The notes under the pieces were generated by a model that was not told the origin of the DNA, made no database searches, and saw nothing but the letters and a program-made list of their open reading frames with translations. This document shows positions 53,603-62,875 of a stretch of 64,000 nucleotides of DNA, piece by piece (the first letter of the stretch is position 1; every line of letters begins with the position of its first letter). The stretch is from assembly GCF_025452095.1 (NCBI RefSeq), contig NZ_CP104877.1, forward strand, positions 3,782,001-3,846,000. The letters run 5' to 3'. Source of the DNA: Paenarthrobacter sp. JL.01a. Lineage in GTDB: Bacteria; Actinomycetota; Actinomycetes; Actinomycetales; Micrococcaceae. The position numbers and the translations under genes are program-made.

Positions 53603-54499
53603 ATGACTCTTGCAGTCTCGGCCACTGTGGCGTGGCAGAGCGAACGGAACCGCCTGTTGGGGATTGCCTACCGGATGCTGGGCGACTTCGGCCATGCCGA
53701 GGACGTGGTCTCCGAGGTTGCGATCGACGCCGTACGGCAGGAACGGAACATCGACGGCGGCCGCGTGGTCTCCTGGCCGGCGTGGCTGACCACCGTGTGC
53801 GTGCGCCGTTCCATCGACCGTGTGCGCCAGCTCGCCGCGGTCCGGGAAGACTACACCGGACCATGGCTGCCTGAGCCCGTGGACACCGCGCAATTGCCCG
53901 AGGAAGCAGTGGCCAACCGCGAACTGCTGTCCTTGACCCTGCTGCATCTGGCCGAGCAACTGGCACCGGAGGCGCGGGCGGCGTTGGTCCTCCACCGCGC
54001 CTTCGGAATGACCGCGCCGGAGATCGCGGACATCCTGGATAAGACGCCGGCCGCCGTTCGCCAGCTGATTTCGCGGGCCGAACGCCGCCTGGACATCGAC
54101 CCCGATGCACCCGCTCCCCGGGCCAAGGACCGGGCCGTGCTGGACAAGCTCGTCCAGGCCATCGAGCAGGGTGAGATCAACACGGTGGTTTCGATGCTCC
54201 ACCGCGACGCCGTGCTGTGGGCCGATGGCGGCGGCAAGGTCAAGAGCGCGATGAACCCGCTGTTCGGGGCCTCGAGGATCGCGCGATTCTTTGCAGCCAT
54301 CCTTGGCAAGGCGGTGGCCTTCGATCCCGTGGAGCCGATCCGGGCCTGGGTTGTGGAGATCAACGGTGGAGCGGCTTTGGTGCTCAGGCACAACGGCCGC
54401 GCCGACGTCATCGAGGTGGACGCTGCCCCGGATGGAAGTATCCGGGGGCTGCGGCAACTGTCCAATCCGGACAAACTTACGAGGGTCTCCCGTTCCTAG
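53603..54499 (+). CDS. ECF41-family sigma factor with SnoaL-like C-terminal extension
   Basis: The 298-residue sigma factor has region 2 (RNRLLGIAYRMLGDFGHAEDVVSEVAIDAV) and region 4 (EARAALVLHRAFGMTAPEIADILDKTPAAVRQLISRAERRL). A SnoaL-like C-terminal domain contains DGGGK and the terminal NPDKL motif that defines ECF41. These sigma factors have no separate anti-sigma; the extension itself modulates activity. ATG 53603 is chosen. Confidence 0.94.
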   Translation: MTLAVSATVAWQSERNRLLGIAYRMLGDFGHAEDVVSEVAIDAVRQERNIDGGRVVSWPAWLTTVCVRRSIDRVRQLAAVREDYTGPWLPEPVDTAQLPEEAVANRELLSLTLLHLAEQLAPEARAALVLHRAFGMTAPEIADILDKTPAAVRQLISRAERRLDIDPDAPAPRAKDRAVLDKLVQAIEQGEINTVVSMLHRDAVLWADGGGKVKSAMNPLFGASRIARFFAAILGKAVAFDPVEPIRAWVVEINGGAALVLRHNGRADVIEVDAAPDGSIRGLRQLSNPDKLTRVSRS

Positions 54500-55841
54500 C
54501 CACGAGTTCGCGGGAAGGCTGCGGGTTCGCCGGGAAACTTCCCTGCGAAGTGGCACGCTTCCCGCGAACTCGCCCGGCAACCAGGGCGGCCACCCCCAGG
54601 CCTGCCGGGACGAGCAGCGCCCATCCACTGAACACGAGCACCACCAGCATCACCACAGCCGCCACGATCACGCCGTACCACGCCGGAGTTCCGCGGCGGA
54701 GCAGGACCACTCCGGCTGCCAAGCCAAAGGCCGTCACCGCGGTGAAGCACGCCGAGGCCGCGCCGATCTGGAACTCCATGCTCAGCAGCCCGGTCGCAGC
54801 CAGAACAAAGGAAATTGACGCCATCACTCCCAGGACGCCGAGACTCACCGAGGGGACCTCCCCCGGCCCGGCGCCACGCGCCAATGCCCGCGGCAGCACG
54901 CCGTCGGACGCCAACCTGGCACCGAGCTTGCTGGCACCGGCGACGAAAGTATTCAACGGACCGAACGTCAGGACAGCCGCCGCGACAGCGGTCACCGGTG
55001 CTGCCGCGGGGCCGAGCCCTTTGGCCAGCAACTCGGCAACCGGCACGTTGCTGCCTGCCAGCGCAGGCCCCAAAACAGCTACGCACGCAGCCACGAGCCC
55101 GATGTACACCACACCGACGACGACGAGCGTCAGCCAGGTTGCCCGCTTCAGGTCGCGCTCGGGGTTGCGGAACTCGCCGGCCAGGTGCGTGACGGCTTCC
55201 CATCCGGCGAAGCAGAAGAACAACAAGCTGGCCGCACCTCCCACAGCCCAATAGCCATGCGGGGCGAACGGCTCAAAGTTCTCAGGCCGGGCATAGGGTG
55301 CGGCCACGGCAACAGCGAAGGCAAGCAACGCCACCAACAAGACCATCAGGAGCAGCTGCAGTTTGCTGGAGACCCTGATTCCCACCGCGTTGCTCAGAAA
55401 ACCGGCCGCAAGGATAAGCCCCGCGGCAATCAGGGCCGTCTCCCGGCCACCTCCCATGGCGTGCGCGATGTACTCCCCGCCGATCACCGCGGTCGCGGGC
55501 GCGCCGAAGGGAATGGCGAAGTAGAACAGGTAGCCGGCCACCACTGACGCCCGCTGGCCAAAGGCCCTCGTCACAAACGTTGCGATGCCCCCGGCGTCGG
55601 GCTGTTGCCTGGACATTTCGGCGAAGCTGAACGCCACAGGAGTGCAGAACACAAGGAGCAAGCCCCACGCCAATATCGACGCCGGTCCGGCCACTTGTGC
55701 GGCGATGGCGGGCAACACCAAGACTCCCGAACCCAGAATTGCGCCCACGTAGATTCCCGTTGCACGGAAGAGACCCAGACCTGAACCTTTGACAGCTTTG
55801 TTCACCGTTCCACTGAACAGTGTTCGGAGGGGTTCCAACAA
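54477..55841 (-). CDS. APC-superfamily amino acid/amine permease
   Basis: The 454-residue, 12-segment permease has FRATGIYVGAILGSGVLVLPAIAAQVAGPASILAW and SFAEMSRQQPDAGGIATFVTRAFG. It lies in line with a membrane protein and copper amine oxidase and may import the amine. TTG 55841 opens the frame, but GTG 55805 fits the family start better. The last ~25 residues are encoded by hairpin repeat copy 2 and are probably a late addition. Confidence 0.88.
   Translation of the reverse strand: MLEPLRTLFSGTVNKAVKGSGLGLFRATGIYVGAILGSGVLVLPAIAAQVAGPASILAWGLLLVFCTPVAFSFAEMSRQQPDAGGIATFVTRAFGQRASVVAGYLFYFAIPFGAPATAVIGGEYIAHAMGGGRETALIAAGLILAAGFLSNAVGIRVSSKLQLLLMVLLVALLAFAVAVAAPYARPENFEPFAPHGYWAVGGAASLLFFCFAGWEAVTHLAGEFRNPERDLKRATWLTLVVVGVVYIGLVAACVAVLGPALAGSNVPVAELLAKGLGPAAAPVTAVAAAVLTFGPLNTFVAGASKLGARLASDGVLPRALARGAGPGEVPSVSLGVLGVMASISFVLAATGLLSMEFQIGAASACFTAVTAFGLAAGVVLLRRGTPAWYGVIVAAVVMLVVLVFSGWALLVPAGLGVAALVAGRVRGKRATSQGSFPANPQPSRELVARNGRPS
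54503..54572. repeat. TTCGCGGGAAG hairpin repeat, copy 2, inside the permease C-terminus
   Basis: CGAGTTCGCGGGAAG (54503-54517) and its exact complement (54558-54572) form a 15-bp outer stem. An inner pair TTCGCCGGGAA / TTCCCTGCGAA sits within. The element lies between the stop of the ECF41 sigma gene and the permease body, so it is read through as the permease tail. It is related to the copy at 22042. Confidence 0.82.
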
Positions 55842-55896
55842 GCAGGGAAACTGCCTGCGAGGAGCAATATCCTGCCGAATTTCCGGGACACCTGAT

Positions 55897-56334
55897 CTAG
55901 GCGGCCAGAGCCTGCGAGCGCCTGAGGCGGGCCACCAGCGTGGAGGCGAGCAACGCCGTCGTGATTTCCAGTCCGATCACCAGCAGCAGTTGCGCGGCTC
56001 CGCTTATATCAACAGCGTTCGACGACGACCTGCCGCCGTGCGCGTGTCCGGCACCGCCCGCGCCGAGCAGCAGCGCAGCGTGCAGGGCAACCATGGCAAG
56101 CGCCGAGCCGGTGACCTGGTGGAGGGCCCCGACGCGGCTGTGGCGCCAAATGTGGATGGTGCACGGAACGCACACGGCCGCGAGGGCGATCATGAGCACG
56201 CCGACCCAGGCTTCGTGGTGTCCGGAGGCGGCCAGCCAGAGGTGTACTGCGCAGGAAATGGCGGTGAGGGCCGCGCAGATCCGGGGATGGAGGACGGGCC
56301 CGGCTTGGCGGACCCGTCCTGCGATGATCGCCAT
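55897..56334 (-). CDS. Small membrane protein of the amine oxidase operon
   Basis: The 145-residue protein has about four hydrophobic segments and a His-rich loop (GAGHAHGGRSSS) that could bind copper. Its ATG is two bases past the copper amine oxidase stop, so they are one transcript. A role in copper supply to the oxidase is a reasonable guess, not shown. No family is recognised. Confidence 0.72.
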   Translation of the reverse strand: MAIIAGRVRQAGPVLHPRICAALTAISCAVHLWLAASGHHEAWVGVLMIALAAVCVPCTIHIWRHSRVGALHQVTGSALAMVALHAALLLGAGGAGHAHGGRSSSNAVDISGAAQLLLVIGLEITTALLASTLVARLRRSQALAA

Positions 56335-56336
56335 GG

Positions 56337-58286
56337 CTAGTGGCAGTGTCCGGAGGCTTCGCCGTGCCCGGATTCAGGGGCAGCCGCGTGACAGCTGGAG
56401 CCTGAGGTGTTCGCGGGCACGTCCAGCACCGGGCTGCGGTCGAAGAAGCCCTCGGGACGGAGCTTGAAGCCGACCGTGTCCACGGGCATGATCGGCCAGT
56501 CCTCCACGCGCGGGAAGTGGGTCAGGCCGAAGGTGTGCCACACGACGATGTCCTGCCCGTCGATGTCGCGGTCCTGTGCCACAAACGCGGGAAGGCCTGC
56601 GCCGCCGGAGTGCTGGTTCACGAAGTCGCCCGTCGGGTAGCGTTCCCCGTCCGCGTAACGGGTGACCCACACGTCCTTGGTGGCGAAGGCTGCACGCTTC
56701 GCGATGGAGGAGCCAGGGTCGGCCAGGAGCGTGGGCTGGTTCTCGGCGTGGAGCTTGTAACCGACGGGTTCGCCCAGGCGGTTCTTCGACTCCGGGTTGG
56801 AGATGATCCAGGTCCGTCCAACGCGGGCGTCGGCTTCGCGGACACCTTCCGACTCCTTGGTCAGCGCCGTGCGCTTGCGGGAGAACGCGTTCCCCCGCTC
56901 GTTACCCGGTCCCATGGGCTGGCGGACCACGTCCTCTTCTTCGACCCTGTTGGTGAAGCCGTCTATCGCCATATCCAGGCGGGCGCTGAAGAGGTGCTGG
57001 TGGAACGGCGCGCCGAGCCCGGGAGCGAGCTGGGAGATGTTGTCCGAGCCGCCTTCCGGGAACGCGGAGGTAAACACGACGCCGGTCGCCTTGGCTTCGA
57101 ACTCGATGGTGCCGTCCAGGTAGAGGTACCAGTAGAAGCCGTAGTCGTAGTTGCCGATGGTGGTGAAGAAGGAGATCACCAGGCGGCGGTTGCGGCGGGT
57201 GTAGTTGATGCCCGTCCACAGGTCCGAGTGCTTGGAGAGGATGCCCCAGTCTTCCTCGTGCATGCAGATGCCGTTGCGGATCTCCCGGGGGTTGCCGAAC
57301 GCATCGCTGATGACGGGACTGAGGTAGGTGATGTCCCCCAGGCAATCGCACCCGAGTTCCAGGGAGTTGGCGTACTGGCCCACGAGGTATTCGCCGGTAT
57401 CGAAGTAGTTCTGCCAGGACCGGATCGGCGAAGGGTCGCCGTAGGGAACCACCATTTCGGCGATGGAGGCCCGGTTGATGATGGGCCGCTTGCGGTCCCC
57501 ATCTTGGAACGCCAGGTTGTGGAGGACGACTCCTTCGCGGACATCGAAGCCGACATCCACGCTCCACTTCTCCCACTCCACGTGGTTGCCGCCGGTGACG
57601 GTGAAGCTCGGCCCCTCGGGCTGGGTGATGCTGATGGGCTTCTGGGTGTCGCGGAGCGGTCCGGTCAGCTGGGGGTCGGTGTAGTTTCCGTGTTCTTCAG
57701 GAATCGGCATGACCTCAAGGTCAATGACCTGTGTGACTTCCTTGTTGACTACGTCCACATAGGCCACAAGTCCGTCCACGGGATGGGCCCAGGCGCTGTC
57801 TTCAGGGAAGTCCTGCACGAAGGCCAGCCCACGGAGGATGCGGCGGCCACGCTCTTCCTCGTACTCGAACACGCCGGCGGACAAGGGAGCCACACGGACT
57901 TTTTCCACCTCCAAGCCTCGGGCGGCCAGGGCGGCGAGCCAGCGCTCGTCGGTCGCTAGTAGCGTCTCGACTACCTCGAACTCCTCTTCAAGGACCGGCA
58001 GTTCGCCGGAGACTTTGGTTTCAAGTTCGACGGCGGACAGGACCTGCCCGCGGGTGGCGGAAACGAGGACATCGGTGGGAGCGCCGCCGGAGATGTCATG
58101 GATGAACACCCGGAACCGCCGGTCGTGTTCCTCGGCGCTGCGCGATGGATCCACCAGGCCCAGGTAGGCGATGCGGTGTACGTCGCGGAGGTGTCCCGCA
58201 GCCTGCAGGATGCCCTGGACCGTGACGATTTCTTCGGCGGTGGCAAGGCCGTACTGGGTGGAACTTTCAGTTGCTGTGGGCGTCAT
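56337..58286 (-). CDS. Primary-amine (copper amine) oxidase
   Basis: This 649-residue TPQ enzyme oxidises primary amines to aldehydes with release of NH3 and H2O2. The cofactor Tyr is at residue 380 in TIGNYDYGF, close to Tyr382 of the A. globiformis enzyme. Copper ligands are visible as [12 protein letters not shown] (HxH) and [15 protein letters not shown]. The gene is followed by a small membrane protein and a permease, and is divergent from a TetR gene across a 26-bp palindrome. Confidence 0.96.
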   Translation of the reverse strand: MTPTATESSTQYGLATAEEIVTVQGILQAAGHLRDVHRIAYLGLVDPSRSAEEHDRRFRVFIHDISGGAPTDVLVSATRGQVLSAVELETKVSGELPVLEEEFEVVETLLATDERWLAALAARGLEVEKVRVAPLSAGVFEYEEERGRRILRGLAFVQDFPEDSAWAHPVDGLVAYVDVVNKEVTQVIDLEVMPIPEEHGNYTDPQLTGPLRDTQKPISITQPEGPSFTVTGGNHVEWEKWSVDVGFDVREGVVLHNLAFQDGDRKRPIINRASIAEMVVPYGDPSPIRSWQNYFDTGEYLVGQYANSLELGCDCLGDITYLSPVISDAFGNPREIRNGICMHEEDWGILSKHSDLWTGINYTRRNRRLVISFFTTIGNYDYGFYWYLYLDGTIEFEAKATGVVFTSAFPEGGSDNISQLAPGLGAPFHQHLFSARLDMAIDGFTNRVEEEDVVRQPMGPGNERGNAFSRKRTALTKESEGVREADARVGRTWIISNPESKNRLGEPVGYKLHAENQPTLLADPGSSIAKRAAFATKDVWVTRYADGERYPTGDFVNQHSGGAGLPAFVAQDRDIDGQDIVVWHTFGLTHFPRVEDWPIMPVDTVGFKLRPEGFFDRSPVLDVPANTSGSSCHAAAPESGHGEASGHCH

Positions 58287-58322
58287 GGCTGCCTCTGGTC
58301 CGGGACCTGTGACGGTCAGGAT

Positions 58323-58348
58323 TTATTTTCTATAGTTGTAGAGAATAA
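58323..58348. promoter_or_regulatory. TetR-type operator of the amine oxidase locus
   Basis: TTATTTTCTA (58323-58332) and TAGAGAATAA (58339-58348) pair as inverted arms with one mismatch around TAGTTG. It lies between the divergent amine oxidase (start 58286) and tetR (start 58407) in a locally AT-rich stretch. Confidence 0.82.
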
Positions 58349-58406
58349 CCAAAACGTAAGATGGGTCACAAGACCTTTCCGCAAGAAATTTCCAGGAGCC
58401 CCGCCC

Positions 58407-58997
58407 GTGCCAAAGATTGTGGACCACGATCAACGACGCCTCGAACTGGTGGACGCCACCTGGCGGATCATCGCGAGGCTTGGCATGGAAGGCGCCACCA
58501 TGCGGGAAATCGCCGAAGAGGCAGGCTTCGCAAACGGCGCCCTCAAGCCCTACTTCCCCACCAAGGACCTGCTGCTCACGTCCGCGTTTGGGCACGTATT
58601 CAACCGGACCAACCAGCGCATCACAGTCGTGACGGAAGGGTTGTCAGGACTGGCGGCCCTGCGCGCCTTCTGCGCCGAGGTCCTTCCGCTGGACGAGGAA
58701 CGCGTCAACGAAGCGCGCATCGTGATCCCCTTCTGGCAAAAGGCACTCAACGATGCCGACATGGCCGCCCTGCACAGCGAATCCATGAACCAGTGGCACA
58801 CCACCATCACCGCCCATGCCGCGGCAGCCCGGGCGGCCGGCGAGATTACCACCCCACTGGAGGATGCCGCCGTCGCCGACCACCTGCTCAACATGATGCT
58901 GGGCGCTCAGATCGTTGCAGCGCTATCGCCTGCAGAGCATTTTTCGCAGGACCTCGAGGGCCAGCTAGACAACTATCTGGCGCTGCTGGCGGCGTGA
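58407..58997 (+). CDS. TetR-family regulator, BetI-like
   Basis: The 196-residue protein has an HTH (RRLELVDATWRIIARLGMEGATMREIAEEAGFANGALKPYFPTK) and a C-terminal domain similar to BetI-type regulators. GTG 58407 follows AGGAG with 9-nt spacing. Divergent placement and the palindrome between them point to control of amine oxidation. Confidence 0.9.
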   Translation: MPKIVDHDQRRLELVDATWRIIARLGMEGATMREIAEEAGFANGALKPYFPTKDLLLTSAFGHVFNRTNQRITVVTEGLSGLAALRAFCAEVLPLDEERVNEARIVIPFWQKALNDADMAALHSESMNQWHTTITAHAAAARAAGEITTPLEDAAVADHLLNMMLGAQIVAALSPAEHFSQDLEGQLDNYLALLAA

Positions 58998-59017
58998 GGC
59001 GGCCCCCCGCGAGATTG

Positions 59018-59110
59018 CACATTCATAGCGGTATCGCCATGAATGTGTAATTTCCCCAAGCGGCGCCGAGAGCCATTACATATTCATAGCGATACCGCTA
59101 CCATTATGAA
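59018..59110. promoter_or_regulatory. Nested palindromic operators before the AbiE-like pair
   Basis: CACATTCAT (59018-59026) and ATGAATGTG (59039-59047) flank GCGGTATCGC. A second site at 59083-59110 has TTCATA/TATGAA outer arms and an inner TAGCG-ATAC-CGCTA palindrome. The core of the second site is the reverse complement of the first. The last base adjoins the ATG at 59111, the arrangement of an autorepressed toxin-antitoxin promoter. Confidence 0.75.
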
Positions 59111-59794
59111 ATGACGCTGAGCATCTCCGAGCTGGCCAGCCGCCTCCATGTGAACGAGAGCCGAGCACGGCACCTCGTCAATTCCGGACGCATACGCGGG
59201 CAACGGGTCGGTGGACGCTGGATCGTTGAGGAAGCCGATGCCGCGCAATACCGCCTGGGCAGGCTTGCGGGCCGCCCGCTTTCCGAGCGAAGCGCGTGGC
59301 TGCTCATGTCCTCATTGTGGGACGAAGCCCCGCACCCTTCCCTTGATTACTTGGAGCTCTCACCCATCGAAAGGCATCGCCTCAACGAACGGATCAGGCG
59401 GCTCCAGGACTCTCCCGATCCCCAGGAACTCCTCGCTGCATGGCTCGCCAATCGCGCGGAAAAGTTTGCGTTCTCCTCCGACCCGGCAGATATAGCCGAG
59501 CTTCGTGAAGACAAACGAGTCCACCCCTCCGGGGTTTCACACCCCCGGTCCGGTCTGCTGGCGAACTCAGAGTTGGAGGCCTACGTCCACCGCGACCAGC
59601 TAAAGAGCATCGTCAAAGACTGGTTCCTGGTTGAACCGGCCTCCGGTAAGAGACCCAATGTCATTCTCAGGGCGGCCGATCAAATCCCGGATGAACTGCC
59701 ACCACTTGCTGTGGCGGCAGACCTTGCAGAGTGGCCAGGCGTCCGCGAACAGCAAGCCGCGCGGGAAATCATTGGGAGCATTCATGCCCATTGA
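59111..59794 (+). CDS. HTH (excisionase-type) regulator, putative AbiEi-like antitoxin
   Basis: The 227-residue protein has an N-terminal MerR/excisionase HTH (LSISELASRLHVNESRARHLVNSGRIRGQRVGGRWIVEEADA). The C-terminal region (WFLVEPASGKRPNVILRAADQIPDELPPLAVAADLAEWPGVREQQAAREII) resembles the tail of AbiEi antitoxins. It is coupled to a nucleotidyltransferase-like gene, as in type IV AbiE systems, and is preceded by strong palindromes. Confidence 0.75.
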   Translation: MTLSISELASRLHVNESRARHLVNSGRIRGQRVGGRWIVEEADAAQYRLGRLAGRPLSERSAWLLMSSLWDEAPHPSLDYLELSPIERHRLNERIRRLQDSPDPQELLAAWLANRAEKFAFSSDPADIAELREDKRVHPSGVSHPRSGLLANSELEAYVHRDQLKSIVKDWFLVEPASGKRPNVILRAADQIPDELPPLAVAADLAEWPGVREQQAAREIIGSIHAH

Positions 59795-60506
59795 GCTCCC
59801 GGCGATGCTCCCCGAACAAAAGTAAGCATGGCAGGCGGTCTTCGAAATCCATGGCTCCATGCCCGACGGCTGGGTCTTGGTCGGCGGCCAGGCCGTCTTC
59901 CTGCACGCCGTGGAGCGAGGAGCTCCGAGTGTGCGGGCTACGAAGGACGCGGATATGGCCCTGGACATCCGGGCATTCCCGAGGATGCTCCACGACTTCA
60001 CCGAGCTCCTCGTTCGGCTCGGATTCGAGTCCGCAGGGGAATCGCCGGAGGGCTATCAGCATCGATGGAAACGCGGAGAGGCCGTGATTGATGTCCTGAT
60101 CCCCCGCCATCTCGGTGAACGCGCCGGGAAGCGACGCGGCGTTACGGGTGGGACCACAATTGCTGCACCAGCCAGCCAGCAAGCGATCGACCGTTCGGAG
60201 ACCGTTGCCGTTCAGGCAGGATCAGCGACCGGCAGCGTGGTCCGGCCCACGCTCCTGGGCAGCCTCATCGGTAAGGCCGCAGCGCTGACCATCATCAACG
60301 ACCCCCGCAGGCAGCGGCACATCGACGATTTCCTCACCTTGGCCTCCGTGGTCCGGGCGTCCGACCTTCGCGGCGTGACTTACAAGCCGGCTGAACGGGA
60401 CCACCTGGCAAATATGTTGGGGCGCCTCGCCAATGAACCGGGGCTTATCGACCGGGTGCCTGAAGGTGCCGAGGGAGTGGAACGTCTGCGTCTCTCGTTG
60501 AGCTAG
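59784..60506 (+). pseudogene. AbiEii-like nucleotidyltransferase toxin, interrupted by an in-frame stop
   Basis: ATG 59784 has GGGAG upstream and overlaps the antitoxin stop. The frame reads MPIELPAMLPEQK, then TAA (59823-59825), and resumes in the same frame AWQAVFEIHGSMPDGWVLVGGQAVFLH. The rest is intact to 60506, with GG (VGGQA) and TKDADMAL (DxD) catalytic signatures. ATG 59859 could restart a 215-residue protein that keeps these motifs but has no ribosome-binding site. So the gene is broken, or survives at reduced level. Confidence 0.78.
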
Positions 60507-61141
60507 CTCGTCGCCCCCGACGCCACCACACCCACGCCCAGCCCCGCGATAATCCCGCTGGAGGTACGTTCGACGACGGTGCTCACCTTGGGCTTCTTGA
60601 GCCACCTCATTGCCTTGAAGGCCACGACGGCGATCATGGAGATGTAGGCGAAGGCGATCACGGCCACCACCACACCAAGGATCAACGACGTGCCCATCGT
60701 GTCGCCGCCGTGCGGGATGAACTGCGGGACCACCGCCAGGTAGAACAAGCCAACCTTCGGGTTGAGGAGCGTTGACAGGGCCCCGGCACCAAGCGCCGAA
60801 AGCCGGTTGTACGGCAAAGGCTCCTCAGCGGATGCACCGGCGCCCGCCTTCGCAGCACGACGCGACTTGATGAATGAAGAGATCCCCAAGTACAGCAAGT
60901 ACAACCCGCCGGCGATCTTGATCCAGCGGAACAGCTCCGCGGACTGCTCCAGGATCGCGGCCAGGCCAACGCCAACCAACGCTGCCCACACAATCGCCGC
61001 GCCCGCCGAACCGGCAGCCGCGGCAATTCCCGCCGAAGGTCTGTTCAGTGCGATGCGAAGCACCAGGAAGGTGTCCGGCCCGGGAGTCACGGAAAGAACC
61101 AGGCAAAGACCGGCAAAAGCAGCAAGGGAAGCGAGAGTCAC
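60503..61141 (-). CDS. LysE/RhtB-family amino acid exporter
   Basis: The 212-residue protein has about six membrane segments, with the family signatures FAGLCLVLSVTPGPDTFLVLRIAL and ALSTLLNPKVGLFYLAVVPQFI. GTG 61141 gives the normal family length. The longer frame to 61261 adds a non-homologous hydrophilic stretch. It exports amino acids or related metabolites. Confidence 0.9.
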   Translation of the reverse strand: MTLASLAAFAGLCLVLSVTPGPDTFLVLRIALNRPSAGIAAAAGSAGAAIVWAALVGVGLAAILEQSAELFRWIKIAGGLYLLYLGISSFIKSRRAAKAGAGASAEEPLPYNRLSALGAGALSTLLNPKVGLFYLAVVPQFIPHGGDTMGTSLILGVVVAVIAFAYISMIAVVAFKAMRWLKKPKVSTVVERTSSGIIAGLGVGVVASGATS

Positions 61142-61309
61142 AAGAGTGATTGTGAGGCATACCGGCAGGTAGCGAAAGCCGGGAAAGCGTTCGCTTGCCG
61201 TCAAAGCCTGTTCGTCCAATGACAAGACCGCTCCACGTGACGCCAACCACACTGGAAACATCGCCGCGGCTTACGGGCCGCCAAGACTTACTACCTGAGC
61301 GGAGTACCA

Positions 61310-62722
61310 ATGGAGACTTACGACGCCCTGCTGGCCTCGATCACCGCAGCCCCCGGCCAGAACAGCCGCACCATTTTCGATCCCGCCACGGGCGAAGCAG
61401 TCGGCGAGGCCCCGGTCCACACCGTCGAGGACCTCCAGCGCGCAATCGATGCGGCCGCCGCCGCCCAGCCAACTTGGGCGGCCTTGGGCCACGACGCCCG
61501 GTCGGCTGCGCTCTTGAAAGCAGCCGACGCCGTCGAGCGCTCCGCCGAAGAACTCGCCCAACTGCTCTCCCGCGAGCAGGGCAAGCCGCTGAACGGCCCG
61601 AACGCCCGCTTTGAGGTCGGCGCCTGCGCCGCGTGGCTTCGCGCCACCGCCGGAACGCCGCTGGAACCCGAAGTGGTGGTTGACGACGGCGAAACCCGCG
61701 CCGAGCTGCACTACCGGCCCATCGGCGTCGTCGGCGCAATCGGTCCGTGGAACTGGCCCATGATGATCACGGTCTGGCAGATCGCGCCGGCCCTGCGCAT
61801 GGGTAACGCCGTGGTGGTCAAGCCATCGGAGTACACGCCATTGTCCGTGCTGGCGCTGATCTCGATCATCAACCAGGAACTCCCCGAGGGTCTGCTCACA
61901 GTGGTGTCCGGAGGCCGCGATGTCGGTGAAGCGCTTGCCTCGCATGACGCGATCGGCAAGGTCATGTTCACCGGCTCCACTGCCACGGGCAAGGCGATCA
62001 TCCGCTCCTCCGCAGACACCGTCAAACGGCTCACCCTGGAACTCGGCGGCAACGACGCTGGTATCGTCCTGCCCGATTCGGATCCCAAAGCGATCGCCGA
62101 GGGTTTGTTCTGGGGTGCGTTCATCAACACGGGCCAGACTTGCGCCGCCCTCAAGCGCCTCTACGTCCACGAGTCCCAGTACGAGGCCGTCTGCTCGGAA
62201 CTCACTGCAGTTGCAGCGGCGATGCCGATGGGTGTTGGGCTCGATGAGAACAACGTCCTCGGCCCCCTGCAGAACCGCCAGCAGTACGACATCGTGGCCC
62301 GTTTGGTTGACGCAGCCCGCGAGTCCGGTGCCCGCATCCTGCTGGGCGGCAACCCTGACCCGGACCAGCCGGGCAACTTCTACCCCACCACGCTGGTTGC
62401 GGATATCGACAACGACAACCCGCTCGTCGCCGAAGAACAGTTCGGCCCTGCGCTGCCGATCATCAAGTACAGCACCGTTGACGAGGCCGTCGCCAAGGCG
62501 AACGCGCTCGACGTCGGACTCGGCGCCTCAGTCTGGTCCTCCGACGTCGCCGCCGCGCGCGAAGTCGCCGCCAGCATCCAGGCCGGAACCGTGTGGATCA
62601 ACAAACACGGCGCCGTGGACCCCCGCGTCCCGTTCGGTGGCGCGAAGCAATCCGGCTATGGCCTTGAGTTCGGCGCCGAAGGCCTCAAGGCCTTGGGAGT
62701 GCCGCAGATCATCAACGGCTGA
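61310..62722 (+). CDS. NAD(P)-dependent aldehyde dehydrogenase
   Basis: The 470-residue enzyme has GPWNWPMMITVWQIAPAL, the NAD loop FTGSTATGKAI, LELGGNDAGIVL with the catalytic Glu region, and the nucleophile Cys in NTGQTCAALKRLYV. It could oxidise the aldehydes made by the nearby amine oxidase, although it is in a separate unit. Palindrome copy C starts 12 bp after its stop. Confidence 0.94.
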   Translation: METYDALLASITAAPGQNSRTIFDPATGEAVGEAPVHTVEDLQRAIDAAAAAQPTWAALGHDARSAALLKAADAVERSAEELAQLLSREQGKPLNGPNARFEVGACAAWLRATAGTPLEPEVVVDDGETRAELHYRPIGVVGAIGPWNWPMMITVWQIAPALRMGNAVVVKPSEYTPLSVLALISIINQELPEGLLTVVSGGRDVGEALASHDAIGKVMFTGSTATGKAIIRSSADTVKRLTLELGGNDAGIVLPDSDPKAIAEGLFWGAFINTGQTCAALKRLYVHESQYEAVCSELTAVAAAMPMGVGLDENNVLGPLQNRQQYDIVARLVDAARESGARILLGGNPDPDQPGNFYPTTLVADIDNDNPLVAEEQFGPALPIIKYSTVDEAVAKANALDVGLGASVWSSDVAAAREVAASIQAGTVWINKHGAVDPRVPFGGAKQSGYGLEFGAEGLKALGVPQIING

Positions 62723-62734
62723 TCCCCTTCCCCG

Positions 62735-62800
62735 CCCAAGTAGGGGACAGATAACGTCGCACTGAGCCTCCACAGCGACGTTATCTGTCCCCTACTTGGG
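62735..62800. repeat. 66-bp palindromic repeat, copy C
   Basis: The arms 62735-62767 and 62768-62800 pair perfectly over the outer 26 bp. The shared outer part is CCCAAGTAGGGGACAG and the inner part ATAACGTCGC. The tip (ACTGAGC/CTCCACA) has diverged into a 14-nt loop. It lies between the aldehyde dehydrogenase stop and pheA. Confidence 0.93.
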
Positions 62801-62875
62801 CCGCGGGCGGCTGAGTCGGTCCCCGCGGGCCATACGGTGGACGCTTTTGCGCCGGCGTATGCCCGGCATGAAACC

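Noticed and set aside
58361..59050. 229-residue frame overlapping the TetR gene of the amine cluster
   Set aside because: Another frame of the same DNA has a clear TetR HTH and a good ribosome-binding site.
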